This document shows, piece by piece, positions 34,111-47,068 of a stretch of DNA of 64,000 nucleotides (position 1 is the stretch's first letter; each line of letters starts with the position of its first letter). The notes under the pieces are model-generated. The model had not been told where the DNA came from. It saw nothing but the letters and a program-made list of their open reading frames with translations, and ran no database searches. The stretch comes from Neckera pumila (taxonomy: Eukaryota; Streptophyta; Bryopsida; Hypnales; Neckeraceae), in NCBI GenBank assembly GCA_963969595.1, contig OZ018409.1:17640975-17704974 (forward strand). The letters run 5' to 3'. The position numbers were made by a program, and so were the translations under genes.

Positions 34111-34400
34111 CTCAGAGACGGACGCGCGGAGAGAGACGGATCAGCACGATCTTGGGGAGACGCGAGCTGGAGCGGCGGAGCGCACTGAAGCGGCGAGCGA
34201 TCAGAAGTGGTCGGAAAAAAACGGGATGAGTGAGAGGCGGACCTCCTTCATCGACCTTGGAACCCTAAACCTAATGATCCAACGGCTCTCCTTCAACGGC
34301 CCTGATTTCGGGGAAAAACCAATGGACGACGTGGGAGGTTTTTTTTGTTTTTTTTCACTCATCTGACGGCCAGGAACTTTCAGGGCGGAGGGGGTGGATT
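34111..34400 (-). promoter_or_regulatory. Candidate promoter and 5' leader (unit 2)
   Basis: GC- and CT-rich on the minus strand (CGCTCCGCCGCTCCAGCTCG and similar) in an otherwise AT-rich window. A TTTAGGGTTCC telo-box-like word lies near 34,265. It directly precedes the ATG at 34,110. The assignment rests on composition only. Confidence 0.25.
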
Positions 34401-34469
34401 TGGGGCAGGAGTTCGCACCTTCTCAGGAGATAGCTCCTTGCCTGGGGGATGAGCCTCCTTGTCTGAAGT

Positions 34470-35063
34470 GAGCTCTTCAGTCAAGTTTCTGAGGGTGATC
34501 TCAATGAAAACCCTGAGATGAAGTGTCAAAAGAAATCCTTATATGTGAGGAAAGCATTTGTTACGAGATCGAAATGAGCTCCTCTTGATGAATGGCCGAT
34601 TGCCATCCCTGCTTACAGAAATCTTTGGGAGACTATATCAGTGTCATGGAGATTATGTAGGTGCAGGAAACAATTAGAAGGAAGACATTTATTTACTGAA
34701 AGGTGAAGGGTGCCTGGTGTCCGAGTATGAAGAGGAAGGAGTCAGTCTTGGTTATGGAACTGCTTCAAGGTCTTCAAGAGGATATGTGAAATTGAAAAAT
34801 GAAGCATCTTCTTCTTAGTGAGTACCAATTGAGAAAAAACTGATGGATGTGTTTTGAACTGAGGGGCTTTAGATCTCCAGGTAATGCACGATACATTTGT
34901 TGCTAATAAGAAACAATCATGCAATTTATTAGACAGGGAGTTTTCGTTGGCATTCATGGTATTACTTTCTGGTACGTATCCATAGATGAATAATGAGCGA
35001 CTTGTAGTGTCTATAACTCCATCTGTTGTTTGGTTGAACACTTCATAATCACAAGTGCTGATT
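34470..35063. repeat. 0.6-kb tandem duplicate, copy 1 (unit 2)
   Basis: The sequence from CTTCAGTCAAGTTTSTGAGG to CATAATCACAAGTGCTGAT recurs, diverged, at 35,707-36,300. The two copies are separated by the TTAA element at 35,072. No conserved frame is seen. Confidence 0.8.
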
Positions 35064-35071
35064 TTAATTAA

Positions 35072-35707
35072 CCCCTGAAGGCCCAAGGCCTTTTTTTCTG
35101 TCAAAAAACACCCAAAACTGCCATTATTTTAGCAAAGAGTGAAAAAAAATTAAATTCTTTTTTTTTGCACATCTAATCATAGGATCTTACACCTAATTAG
35201 TATAAAAATGTGTGGAAAAAATTTCAAAATTTTTGAACGCACAGATTGCAAGATATCTACGTTTAAAGTGAGAAAAAAAAGTTTTTTAGCACATTGTGGT
35301 ACTAGATTTTTTGACTTTGAGTATTTTAACTTAAAATTTTTGCACTACGGAGTTCTGAGCTTCCAAAATTTTATAATGGAGAATTGGGTTGAAAACCTAC
35401 CCATAAAACATTTCAAAAAAACTTAATTTTCATTACTAAAAAAATTGTTAAGTAGAAGTAGATACGAGATAGAAGGAAAATCTAAAATATTCATATATTA
35501 TAGATGGAATTAAAATGCACTAATCCCAATGGTGAGATTGTTCTAGCAAGTAAACTAAACCATGCCAAAAAAAAAACTAAGAAATTTGAAAAATTGCATT
35601 CAAAAATGAGTCCTACAAGTTATTTTTTTCAAAAAAATGCTTTAATTGCCCAAAAAACAAGATTGTCCATAACTTTCTCATAACAAATCCAGATGAAATG
35701 AATCAGA
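35072..35707 (+). mobile_element. TTAA-flanked element, copy F (3' truncated, unit 2)
   Basis: The left end CCCCTGAAGGCCCAAGGCC follows TTAA at 35,068-35,071. Family sequence runs to ATGAATCAGAG at about 35,707, where it abuts the second tandem duplicate. The right third of the element is missing. Confidence 0.8.
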
Positions 35708-36300
35708 GCCCTTCAGTCAAGTTTGTGAGGGTGATCTCAATGAGGACCCTAAGATTATGTGTCGAAAGAATTCCCTGTGCGGAGGAAAGACTTCTTTATG
35801 AGTTCGAAATGAGTCTTGGTGAATGGCTGATTGCCATCCTTGCTTACAAAAATCTTTGGGATACTATCAGTATCATGGAGATTAAGTAGGTGCAGGAAAC
35901 AAATCGAAGGAAGACATTTATTTACTGAAAGGTGAAGGGTGCCTAGTGTCCAAATACGAGAAGGAAGCCTGAGTCTTGGCTATAAACTGCTTCAAGGTCT
36001 GGAAGAGGATAGGCCTATGTGAAATTGGAAAAAATGAAGTATCTTCAATCTTCTTAGTGAGTACCTATTGAGAGAAATTGATGGATGTGTTTTGAGCAGA
36101 AGGTTTTGCATCTCCAGGTGAAGCATGGTCATTTGTTGCTACCGGTAATAAGAAACAATCATGCAATTTTTGAGACGGGGAGTTTTCGTTGGCATTCATT
36201 GCTATCACTTTTTGGCACCTTTCCATAGCTGAACAATGAGCGACTTGCAGTGTCTAAAACTGTTGTTTGGGTGAACACTTCATAATCCCAGGTGCTGATC
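35707..36300. repeat. 0.6-kb tandem duplicate, copy 2 (unit 2)
   Basis: Second copy of 34,470-35,063, with indels. A 63-codon plus-strand frame at 35,698-35,889 is open here but not in the first copy. Confidence 0.8.
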
Positions 36301-37098
36301 TGTCACAATGACTCTCCTGTTTCCAATTACAGTTCAAAAGCTCGTTTAGAGTTCCAAAATTGAGATATAATCACAGGTGCTGAATTGGCATACTCACTCT
36401 CCTCTTTCCAACTGATATTCATATTGCTTGTTTTAGAGGGTCGGAAATTGTGATGTATAATTGCCCAGAGCTCTTAAAACTTTGACGGATATAGATCTGC
36501 GGCTTCAATCAAGCGACTACGACTGCATTAATTTGACTATGTACATTGAGCCATTTTTACAAATATGAGGATTTTTGGATAATGGACTCAAAATCTTAAA
36601 TGCCATAGCCTACATCTGGATACTTCATCTTTGCTTCTACTCACAAAATCTAGTGATGTCCGTTTTCTAGCATCCAAGTCAGAGATAACCTTTTGTCAGC
36701 ATATACTTGCTTCAAAATGATTTATCATTAATTTGAGTAGAAAAATTATGGTTTGGAGTGGATGCCTCAAGTAAATACAGGTCTTAGAGTATGGATCTAG
36801 TTTGCAGTCCTTGAAAAATCAAACGGCCCACAGCAAGTAGGTGATCAAAAGGTTGCATGACAGTGCAACATCTGCAACCATTCTAGGTCAGTTTTTGAAA
36901 TCTCTTGACTTATTGAGGGTGGACACATATTGTGTCAGCGTCACATTACTGGAGACAACGTCAATGGTTAGATCTTGTTTAATTGTATTCAATGAAAAGA
37001 TCTAAACACAAGTCACCTTAAATCTAAGAACTTACAAGATTATGAGATATAATTTTACTTTTCAAAGTTATGCTAACTCATACCAAAAACCCGGTGTC
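36301..37098. other. Spacer, no gene seen
   Basis: No frame or repeat that I can support. It ends at the AAGGTAGG octamer (37,099-37,106) that marks the unit-3 deletion. Confidence 0.5.
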
Positions 37099-37106
37099 AA
37101 GGTAGG

Positions 37107-38121
37107 GAAATTTCTAAAAAAGTCCTGGAGTGACAGAAGGACCCCCCTGTGACTAGAAAACCAAGTGAGGAAGTGAGAAGTTGACCAATTCCGTAGTGCC
37201 TACGGTATCACGCTTTGAGTGCCTTGAGAAACCCAAAAGAATCCATTGAAATAGTCACTTCCAGCATTTGTCCATTACAAACACCCTTCAATCCATATCA
37301 TTTTTCAAAAGTTGAATGCAATGGATGCAAGCATGTCAAGACACAACTTTGTCACTTCACATGTGATTGTGGAAGAGCTCCAGCCTCTAAAGAGCAGTTT
37401 AATTAACTATTGCCAATGAGTAATTGTTTTATGTTTTGACTGTGCAAACCAAAACACTGTAGCCAGAGTGCATGTCCTTGAAATAGGCTTGGTGTAAAGT
37501 CCTGGAGTTCCAGGCCAAGACCTCCAACCTTATCCTGATCACCACTTCACCAGCATGATCTTGATGGTACTAATGGTCCAACGCAGGTCCCTGTAACAAA
37601 TTAATAATCTCCCCAAAAATTTGAACAGCATGCCAACTTCCACACAACACCACTGATTGAAACAAAGCCGACGGCTATCCCGAAGGACAGCACCGACAGC
37701 CCCCTGCAAATCACTCCAGAAGCAAAGAAATGGTGAAGGCCTGAAAGACCGGCAAGAAGGACGGGGTTGATTAGGTTGAAGGACTAAAACTTGGAAAGTC
37801 TTCCTTGAAAGTCTGACAAATGCACCTTGATCACAAGGGTCGGCCATCGTGGAGCCCCAATATTAGCACAGTGTTTGGAATATACAAATGCGGGGATACA
37901 CAATTTCTTAAATGCTTTAATCGACACAAAGGACCTGGTGAAGCCAGCTCCAACTTTCCCTACCCCCATGGAAAAACATGGAAAATTTGAGTTCCTGGAA
38001 TCAAGGAACCTAGTGTTGAGCTGGGATGTGATGCAGCTCAAAGGTAGACAAGCAAAAATAGGGGCAAAATTTTTACATTCATAACGTAAAGCGGGCATCT
38101 TCCAATTGGGCAATTGTGCTG
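37107..38121. repeat. GC-rich gene-like block, copy R4, missing in unit 3
   Basis: Homologous to 3,890-4,030 plus 4,789-5,660 of unit 1. It contains a plus-strand Cys/His-rich frame at 37,215-37,406 (VECNGCKHVKTQLCHFTCDC) whose counterpart in unit 1 is replaced by the truncated TTAA element. Minus-strand and plus-strand frames of 102-123 codons overlap and are shifted against R2. In unit 3 the whole block is absent. Confidence 0.65.
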
Positions 38122-38656
38122 AAGGTAGGAAGTCCATAATGTGACCATTTAGCAACTGATTTGTAACTTTTGGGGTGGGGAATTTGACTTCTTTATAACA
38201 TTTTTCAATAGATATTCCTTGAAAGATAAATGGAATTGGTATGTAGTTGTTTCATAGTTTTTGAATCTTTGTGGAATAAACTATGAATTTTGAAGTTGGG
38301 ATCAAACTAGACTTGAAAAGCATTTGCACTAGGATATATTCATTGTTGGTACATTGATGAAAGAAATATGTATAGGTTATTTGTTGAATATTTAGGCAAA
38401 GTTGATAATGGGTGCTCCTATCTTGAAAAGGAGAGATACATGTGCTATCCAAAGTGGCCTATATTGCCCCTTTTTCTCTTGGAAAGCATTGCTTGTGATC
38501 AAAGCATCTTATTCATGGAAAAACTACTCTTATAATAGGGATATATGACAACACTTTGTGTCAAAATCTCAAATAAGCATGTGTGATTTGGGCATATAAA
38601 ATAGAAAGGTTGGTCTAGAATTTATTAGACAAGGAGCTCTTGATGTTTGGATTATT
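38122..38656. mobile_element. AGGTAGGA-end MITE fragment and flank (unit 2)
   Basis: Begins AAGGTAGGAAGTCC; matches 5,667 onward in unit 1 and 60,536 onward in unit 3 at about 93% identity. No second terminus is seen. Confidence 0.45.
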
Positions 38657-38858
38657 CACTATAAGAAACTGGCCTTTTTTAAAATGTCAAAAAAAACGTT
38701 GTATGATGTCTGTTTTGACATGGCTGTCATCAACGCTGATGTCATCTAAAATTGCGTCACAACAGATAAGCAAAAAACATAACAGGATCTCAAAAAACGT
38801 GCGAATTTCTGGCTTGTTTTTTTGCAAACACAGCCAAAAACGTGCTTTTCTTATAGTG
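38657..38858. mobile_element. 202-bp CACTA-type MITE (unit 2)
   Basis: The ends are CACTATAAGAAA and its inverse TTTCTTATAGTG, flanked by a 3-bp ATT duplication (38,654-38,656 and 38,859-38,861), the hallmarks of CACTA transposons. The same insertion in unit 3 is 883 bp long, so this copy has lost its middle. Confidence 0.85.
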
Positions 38859-39075
38859 ATTTGTCCATTTTTTAATGTTGAAAATTGCTCTGTAAGTAAT
38901 GCATTAGAAGAAATTTCTAGTTTGGAGATTTAGATACTAGGCAAATGAATTGGATCTTTATATGGTAATTTAATTTCACATAATTCTGACTTTCATATTG
39001 AAGTACTTTCAATCCAAGCTACAAACACAAATAATCTCCACATTTACATTTATATACTTGAGTTGATGGGATTAA

Positions 39076-39976
39076 CCCCTAAAGGACCTTTGTTCCTTTG
39101 GGGGACAAATGCGATTTTAGGGAGGTACCTACGGGCTGAATTTTTGTCCTGTTTTTTTGAATTTCTTTTGAAGATAGAAAAATTGATAAGCTTTGTGGGA
39201 GTATACTTTCTTTTTCAATCAATGCCCGGGAATAAAGTTCTGTCCAAATAAGCTCAAAATAGGATTAAGGGGGCAGCAAATTGTTTTTTGCAAAAATCTT
39301 AAATTTTACATTCTTTTTTTCTCATAGATTATATTTTTGTCTATCTAGAAAGCTTTGGTTTGCTTCATTTGGATTTGTTAAGAAAAAATTATGGACAATC
39401 TTGTTTTTCGGGCTTTTAGAGCATCTTCTTGAAAAATAACTTGTAGGATTCATTTCTGAATATAATTTTTGCAATTTTTCAAAAAGAAATAGTTCCACAT
39501 GGTTTAATTTGTTTTCTAGAACAATCTCACCATTGGAATTAGTGCATTTTAATACCATCTAAAAGATATTAATATTAGATTTTCCTTCTATCTTGTACCT
39601 ATTTCTACTTAACAATTTTTTTAAGAATGAAAATTAAGTTTTTTTGAATTTTTTTATAAACTCAACTCTCCATTATAAAGATTTAAAGCTCAAAACTTTG
39701 TAGTGCAAAAAACATAAGTTAAAAATGTTTAGAGTCAAAAAATTTGGTCCCACAATGTGTTGGAAAACTTGATTTTTTCACTTTAAACGTAGATATCTTG
39801 CAATTTGTATGGTCAAAAAATTTGAAATTTTTTCCACACATTCTGATACTAGTTAGGTGTATGATCCTACAATTAGATGTGAAAAAAGAACAATTTTCAA
39901 TTTTTTTAACTCTTTGCTATAGAAATGACAATTTTGAGTATTTTTTGGGCAGAAAAAAGCCTCAGTTCTTTAGGGG
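39076..39976 (-). mobile_element. TTAA-flanked element, copy C (complete, unit 2)
   Basis: 901 bp between TTAA at 39,072-39,075 and 39,977-39,980, in the orientation opposite to copies A, B, E and F. The left side reads CCCCTAAAGGACCTTTGTTC and the right end TCTTTAGGGG. It shows the family sequence without the 312-bp MITE, giving the empty site used for that call. Confidence 0.8.
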
Positions 39977-39980
39977 TTAA

Positions 39981-41867
39981 ATACAAAGGGTAAACGTGGA
40001 CCATAATCATACAACAAGTTCAAATACTCTATGGGGTGTTATGGTACACAAACTTTCTTGTCATGATGCACCAATATGCACCAAAATTCTAAACTTTGAT
40101 ATTCACCTTGGTTTGTGAAAATTGACCTTAGATATATTTTCAGAGTTTTTTGGAACTCCAATGCATATTGGAGCATCACGACAAAAATAGTTTGTGCACC
40201 ATAGCACACAAACACTTTGTGTGCCATAGCTTACCATCACTTTGTGATGAATAAATAGAATGATTACAATTTCAAAATTAAAGTTTGTCTCTAATTTGAA
40301 AACTTCAATAAAATTCATCATATTGTAGAAACAAAGTATAGTTTTACGAATTAGCTTCAAAAAGGTCATAATCTAAATTCAATCCTTAAACCATGAGATC
40401 TAAATAGTACCAATAAGCATTACAGACAAGGACTACTCTACTTGATCATATGCATGACGTTCAAATTTGACATAACACTAGTACAACATTGGTCCTAGAG
40501 CACCAGAGCAGTTGGTGCCAGAGGTTTGTATGGGTACTAAGCACTAGTGCTGGAAGACCAACTTTCTGTTTGTGTAAATTCAATTGTTTTTGTTAAAGAG
40601 AGAAACAAAAAGTATTGCATCTCATCTTTGTGATTGGTTTATGGTGCCAAAAACCTCTAAAATTCTGAAATGAAAATACAATTTCGATCCCTTACATAAG
40701 GTGCTGATCTGTATTACAATGAAAAAACTAAACAAAAAGACCAACTGATGAGTGATGAGAGTATTTAGAATTTTAGATCAATCACTGGTCCATCAATTCA
40801 CATGCACTATATTTATATCCTCTATTTGTCTTGCTGTACAAATGTCATGTAAATTTTGGACTCACACTTTTCTTACATCAATTGCACTCACATTGACACC
40901 TCTTCTAGCCTATCATTTATATAAAGTCCAATCCAATATTATACAAAATGAACCTCCATAAGATCAAAATTTGGGAATTCTAACCTTGCCAATGCACCAT
41001 GTATTAAAATAGCTAATAAATCCCCACATTTAATTTATAACCAGCCTAATATCTTTCTTGTGTATACATAGATTCAAGCGTGAACTAGAGTTAGCATGCC
41101 TTAAAACACTTTGAACTTAAAATAGGAGATTACTTTCTTGAGGTACTCATCAACTCCTTGTTTGTAGATTGCTTGTGTGGGATGGATTGAATTGGATGCA
41201 TAATTGGATGCATCTAAACAAGTTCCCACGTTGTTGGCGTTGCAAAATGCACCTATGCAAAATAGACCTTCTTCACAACACACATGTCTTGTTTCCAAGT
41301 AGCTTGCCAAAGGATTGATTAGTCAAGCACAAAGCAATTTGAGTGATGCACAAAACACTTGTACTATTTTCTGTCACACATTGTGTATTGATTAGTTTTT
41401 TGGCCATAAATTTTACTTTTGACTCCAGAATTCATGAACAAGGTACCTATGACCATTAAACACCTTGTCTACTTTTCTAGAATTTTTAATCAAGGTTTTA
41501 CTATTTAATAATTGCCCCCAATTGTATGTCACATTTGTCGATTTGGGGGTTATTTGAATAAAGTAGTGATTTAAAAAATGAATTTGGAGCTGAAATTTAG
41601 AACAAATGATCTTGTATTATACTTTTAGCTACAATCCAAAAGATTTCTAAAAATAATGAATTCAATGTTGTGTAGATGTCTACAAAGTAAGCCTCTTTAT
41701 AATTGCATTTCAAAACATGTAAAAATTACTTTGACGTTCTTTTTGGTGAATGACCCTTTCCATAAAATTGCCTTACAAATGACTAATTTCCAGTTTTTGC
41801 TTAAGTTTTTTCTCATTTTTTCTTATTTAAAACATTGAGGTATCTCTATTTTTGAGACTTGGCTTAG
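39981..41867. other. Spacer, unit 2
   Basis: 39,981-40,593 is shared with unit 3 (63,081-63,693) but absent from unit 1. 40,594-41,723 is shared with unit 1. About 145 bp at 41,724-41,867 has no counterpart in unit 1. No gene is recognised. Confidence 0.6.
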
Positions 41868-43596
41868 AAAAGACTTGTTCATTGCTTAGAATGCCAATTG
41901 AACAATACTTAAATATCCAACTTATAATTCAAAGCGTAACAACAAAGAAAATGGTTGTGCATACTTTATCTCAAGGATATAGATAAAATACTCACATATG
42001 TTATGTGTTGAAGTTTGTTTCCTTCTTGAAAATGTTCTCCACAATGTCATATAAGCTACATTTTTTGAATCTCTATACGCCCTACAAAAGTCACAAAATT
42101 ATTCATATGAAGATTGAAGCTTACCGTGGGCACACGCGCGCTTGTATTGCAATTAAAAGATGGTTGTTTGGATGTTTTTACAAGGATGTAGACTATAGAA
42201 ATATAATCCCTTTTTGCTTCAAAGATGCTTTTAAATAGTGTCTCTATCAAATACTTTTGCTCCTGCAGATTTTGTGCACGGACGTAGATACTTTAACAAA
42301 TGCAAATATGCATAGCATCTATTTAGATTTATTTTTCTATAATTGTAGGTGCCTTAAGGCCTTGCAGCTTTCCTTCTTGCATTTTGTAGAGTTTTCATCT
42401 CGGGTACGCAATTCCCATAGTTCTATATTATATGGCTTTGTTTATAATCACTTATAATGCATTTTCGTCCAATTTTAAGGAATATATATTTTTTTAATGT
42501 AGAAAATTCTTGTAGCCTTTTCCAATTAAAGGAATCCAAAAAATGTAATAATACATGAAATTAATAAATTTTTAGGACAATAATAGCATTATAAACCAAC
42601 TTACGTGAGTTATTTCAATACATGTATCATGGAATAAGGTATCCAACTTTTTAGTCTTTTTAATAAGAAAATAAATTTTAATTGGAAGAAACCTCTTGTA
42701 TGGAATTTTAAGACTATGTATAGGTGTTCCAATTTCTTTATATATATTGTAAATGTTTTATAATATGTATGCAACCTAACATTTCCTATATTTACTTATT
42801 TATTTTTTTGATTTGGTCTTCACCTAATTTCTTGATCGTTTTAATTTGATAATATTTACAAAAATCATCTTCTAAGCCGTTTTAATGACGATGACCCATG
42901 TGTTTAATACATGAGTTGCATACCTGCGATTTTAGTGTCAATATATGTATTCACTTTGAATCAACTTTTGTTGTTAAGAAAGCTTCGTTGCTTAGTAAAG
43001 TCATGTTTGGTAAATCTTATGACTAAAACATATCATGTACATGACTAGGATAAGTTATATGGCTAGAGCAAATCATGTGCATGACTTAGACAAGTCACAT
43101 AATTAGAGCAAGTCGTGTATATGACTAGGGCAAGTCACATAACTAGAGCACGTCATGTGCATGACTAGGGCAAGTCATATAACTAGGTTTTAAAAACCCT
43201 AGCCGCCACTTCCATGTAATTGCCACTAATTTAGGGTTTTAAAACCTTAGCTGCCATTTTTTTGGAATGGCCTCCTTAAAGTGCAACATTTGTCTATTTT
43301 TGTTTCTTCTTCTTTGTTTCTTGTTGCCTCCTAGGTTTTGCTTCTTGTTTCCTCTTAGTTCTTGTTTCTTGTGAATGCCTTTTAGATCTTGTTTCTTTTT
43401 GTTTCTCGATTCTTGCTTCTTGTTGCTTCTTAGTTTTTGCTTCTTGGTTTTAACTTTCTCTTGTTACCTCTTAGTTCATAGTTTTTGCTTCTTAGTTTTT
43501 GCTCTTTGCTTTTAGTTTCCTCTTGTTCCCTCTTAGTTCTTATTTTTTGCTTCTTGCTCTTTGCTTTTAGTTTCCTCTTTGCTTTTAGTTTCCTTT
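41868..43596. repeat. Counterpart of 12,556-14,285 (unit 2)
   Basis: Collinear with the internal part of the unit-1 14-kb element, including the 40-bp palindromic array (42,999-43,190) and a shortened pyrimidine array (43,300-43,596). The sequence on either side is joined differently from unit 1. Confidence 0.7.
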
Positions 43597-43639
43597 GAGT
43601 GTTCTATGAAGAGGATAAGCTCTTTATGTACACATGGTG

Positions 43640-44185
43640 TAGTAGGCGGTATAGTAGCCCATATTAAATATGTAATTTAGAATTTGTAGTTTTTCAACCG
43701 CTCATAGTTAAGTCAAAAGTAGGACTTGTGTTCAAACTAGAATTTGAGACCTCATTTAGGCATAGATGATTGACATTTTGCAAAAAATCTTTGAAATAAA
43801 AAAAGGTGAGTACAAAATAAGTTTCATCTCCAAAAGTCTGTATGAGATTTTTATATTCCACTTAAAAGTTACGGACAAATTTGAGAGCGGATGTTGGAAA
43901 ATGTCAAAACAAAATCCTTTCCAACCCCTCTATGATATTTGTCCATAACTTTTGAGTAGAGTATTGGAATCTAAAATGGATTTTTGGAGATGAAAGTTAA
44001 TTTGCTTATGAAAATATTTAAGTTCTAAGTTTTTTGAAAAAAGTTATTCTACTATGCCTAAATGAGGTCTGAAATTATAGTTTTAACACAATTCTTACTT
44101 TAGATTTAACTAGGAGCGATTGAAAAAATACAAAGTCTAGATTACAAATCCCACATTGTTTATTTCATCTCCTAACACCCCATAA
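43640..44185. mobile_element. MITE with long inverted repeats (unit 2)
   Basis: Counterpart of 21,865-22,425; the same paired arms around CCTCATTTAGGCATAG and CTATGCCTAAATGAGG, with independent small changes. Confidence 0.75.
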
Positions 44186-46143
44186 TTCTATAAAAGGTGG
44201 TACTATAGTTCCAAATTACAAAACATGAATGGCTTACAAAGCAAAGTAAGGGAATTCAAGCATTGAAAATTTTAACTTCAATGAATTGGTTGTCATTTGG
44301 TTCAAAGTTGCTATATTGTAACATTTTTTTAATGAAAGTGTTTAAATTCCTAGTAACCAGATTGTGTAGTCGCAACCTTGGCATGGACTTGAACTTTGAC
44401 ATTTTTGATAATGTAGCAAATTTGAGTGTGGAATATTTGACATCATTCCATCCACGGAAAGGCAGCTTCTCTGACCTCTATTAAATGTTATAATACTTGC
44501 AAGCATTCCTATATTAGATAATATACACTTGAAAATTGTACATTGTTGCCACACAAAAAAGCATGGATCTAGATACACCCTTTCTATAAGCTACATTAAA
44601 AATGGGCATCATCCAATTGTTATCCTACATAAAAAGATGTTTTCACTTGTCAAGAGTGGTGTTAATGAGGGTCTTGGAATGAATTTAGGTACAACGTTGG
44701 ACTAGATCCACTATCCTAAATTACTCCTAACACCAAATGCAAGCATATAGATTTGTCTGCCTTTTAGGCCAAGAATTACGTGGTGTTAGTGAGAGGGCAT
44801 TTTAGTACACCAATAGAACTTCTTCACTCCTAATATCACTCCCTAATTCCACTCCTAATACCTAGTGCAAACATTCCTTACTTCTAAGTGATACTATTTA
44901 TCAACATCCAATTAATCAAGTGTTTGATGAGAATTTAATATAGGTACCAATTATCTACCGGTGGACATTTAGTATAAACATTTAGTGTGGACATTTAGTG
45001 TGGGTGGCTTGTAAGCGATGTCATAACCGCAACATAAGGTAGTAGGCTCTAAAAGCAACCCTTTAAGGGCTGATTTGCCTTTTTTGTAGGTTTGCATGAT
45101 CGGATTTAATTTTTGCTTGTTTTTTTAAGAAAAAAACCCAGATGCCGATGAAATGTAGCACAAGCGGTTTCATATTTTTTTGAAGCATTTTTGAATCAGA
45201 TATGGATTTTCAAAGATTTTTGTTGTAGGTACCTATTTGTAAATCTAGGTCTCCCAAAATCCGTCCTCTTGCAACATCTAAAGTGATTTGAGGAATCAAG
45301 ATCAATGATTGGCTCTTGTAATAAAAATACAATTTTTCCTTGATGCATTCAATAGCTAAAGTGGTCCATTCAAGTATCACCTCCAATCCATTCTACAACT
45401 AAGTATAGGGTCTGTTTGAAGAAGTTGGTCACTTTTAGAACACACTACCTTATCGTATTTAGTGTAGCTCTTATGCTTACAGTCAAAGCAAAGTGCCAAT
45501 ATATACTGTCAACGAGCTGAACTGTGACTGTACTAAGTACAAGGAAAAGAGAATATTTAACTCTTTGCCATATTTCAAAGGGTTGTTCAAAACCTCATAC
45601 AGATGCAAGTATGCTTCCAAGTACAAAAGCTTCAAATTTGACCAACTTGCATAGATCTCTTAGTTGTATTCCACTGCGATCGCATTCGGGTCCTCTGCAC
45701 AAGCTGTTTGATCTTTCGTACCAAAGAGTGTGATTTGCATAAGAATACACTCAAGGGAAGGCATCTCGAGAATCCCAATCTTTCTGACTCTTGTTTCATA
45801 TAGTTTCTAGAGAATAAACATCCACAATAAAATGAGGATTAGTCCTACTATTGTAGGTACAAATGAATGTCATTAGGAATTTATTTCTTTGTGAAATTTA
45901 GACAACACCAAGTAGTAGTTTAAATTGCAGAGGTTTAAAATAATTTGGAAAAGTATGATTTTGGCAAAGTAGTGTCACACACATCAAAGTGGAAGCGCTC
46001 ATTCCCATGGATTTAAGCAATTCAGTATAGTTGGAGGCATCTTTTGCTAGAAAAAGTAATTTTGCAGTATTAGCAATTGGAAATCATAAATTTTCAAAAC
46101 ACAAATAGAATTTTTGGATAAGGCATCTAATTTCTATGAATTT
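44186..46143. other. Spacer, unit 2, with a 250-bp private segment
   Basis: Follows 22,426-24,139 except for 45,601-45,853, which unit 1 lacks. The private segment is more GC-rich (CTGCGATCGCATTCGGGTCC). No gene is recognised. Confidence 0.6.
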
Positions 46144-46147
46144 TTAA

Positions 46148-47064
46148 CCCCTAAAGGACCAAGGCCATTTTTTTGCCAAAAAACTCTCAAGACTGCCATT
46201 TCTAGAGCAAAGAGTAAGAAAATCTGAAAATTGTATTTTTTGCACATCCGACCAATAGATCTTATACTTAACTAGTATGAGAATGTGTGGAAAATATTTC
46301 AGAATTTTTGACTGCACAAATTGCAAGATATCTGCGTTGAAAGTGAAAAAATCAAGATTTTCAGCACATTGCGGGATTAGATTTTATGACTTTGAACCCT
46401 TTTAACTTGAATTGTTTGCACGACAACATTTTGGGCTTTAAACATTTCTAGTGGAGAATTGAGTTGAGAGTCTAGGAAAAAAAAAGAATTCAAACAAACA
46501 TAATTTTCATTCTTAAGAAAATTGTTAAGTAGAAGAAGGTACAAGATAGAAGGAAATTCTAAAATATGAATATCTTTTAGATAGAATTAAAATGCACTAA
46601 TCCCAATGGTGAGATTGTTTGAGCAAGAAAAATAAACTATGTGAAACTTTTTTTTCTGAATAGTTGCAAAAATTGCATTCGAAAATGAATCCTATAAATT
46701 ATTTTTTTCAAAAAGATTCTCTAACTGCCCAAAAAACAAGATTGTCCATAACTTTCTCATAAAAAATCCAAATGAAATGAATCAAAACTCTCCAAATAGG
46801 CAAAAATACAATCTATAAGGAAAAAAAATATTTAATTTAAGAAAATTTTGCAAAATTTTTTGCTACCCTCTCCCCCTGTTTTGAGCTTATTTGGACATAA
46901 CTTTTGTTTCCGGGCACTGGTTGAAAAAATATATATATTTCCACAAAGCTTATCAGTTTTTCTATCTTCCAAAAGAATTTCAGAAAATAATGACAAAAAT
47001 TCAACCTGTAGGTACCTGCCCAAAATACCATTTGTCTCCTAAACGGACAATGGTCCTTTAGAGG
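46148..47064 (+). mobile_element. TTAA-flanked element, copy B (unit 2)
   Basis: 917 bp at the same site as copy A in unit 1, so it was present before the unit duplicated. The left TTAA is intact (46,144-46,147). The right flank has mutated to ATAA and the end to GAGG. Confidence 0.8.
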
Positions 47065-47068
47065 ATAA

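Larger units (their letters stand above)
30883..37106. repeat. Near-identical tract, unit-2 copy
   Basis: I see only about four single-base differences from 54,320-60,543: near 31,082, 31,140 and 36,300, and the last bases at the right end. The DNA just left of it (30,410-30,882 against 53,845-54,319) and just right of it differs by several per cent. Confidence 0.9.
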
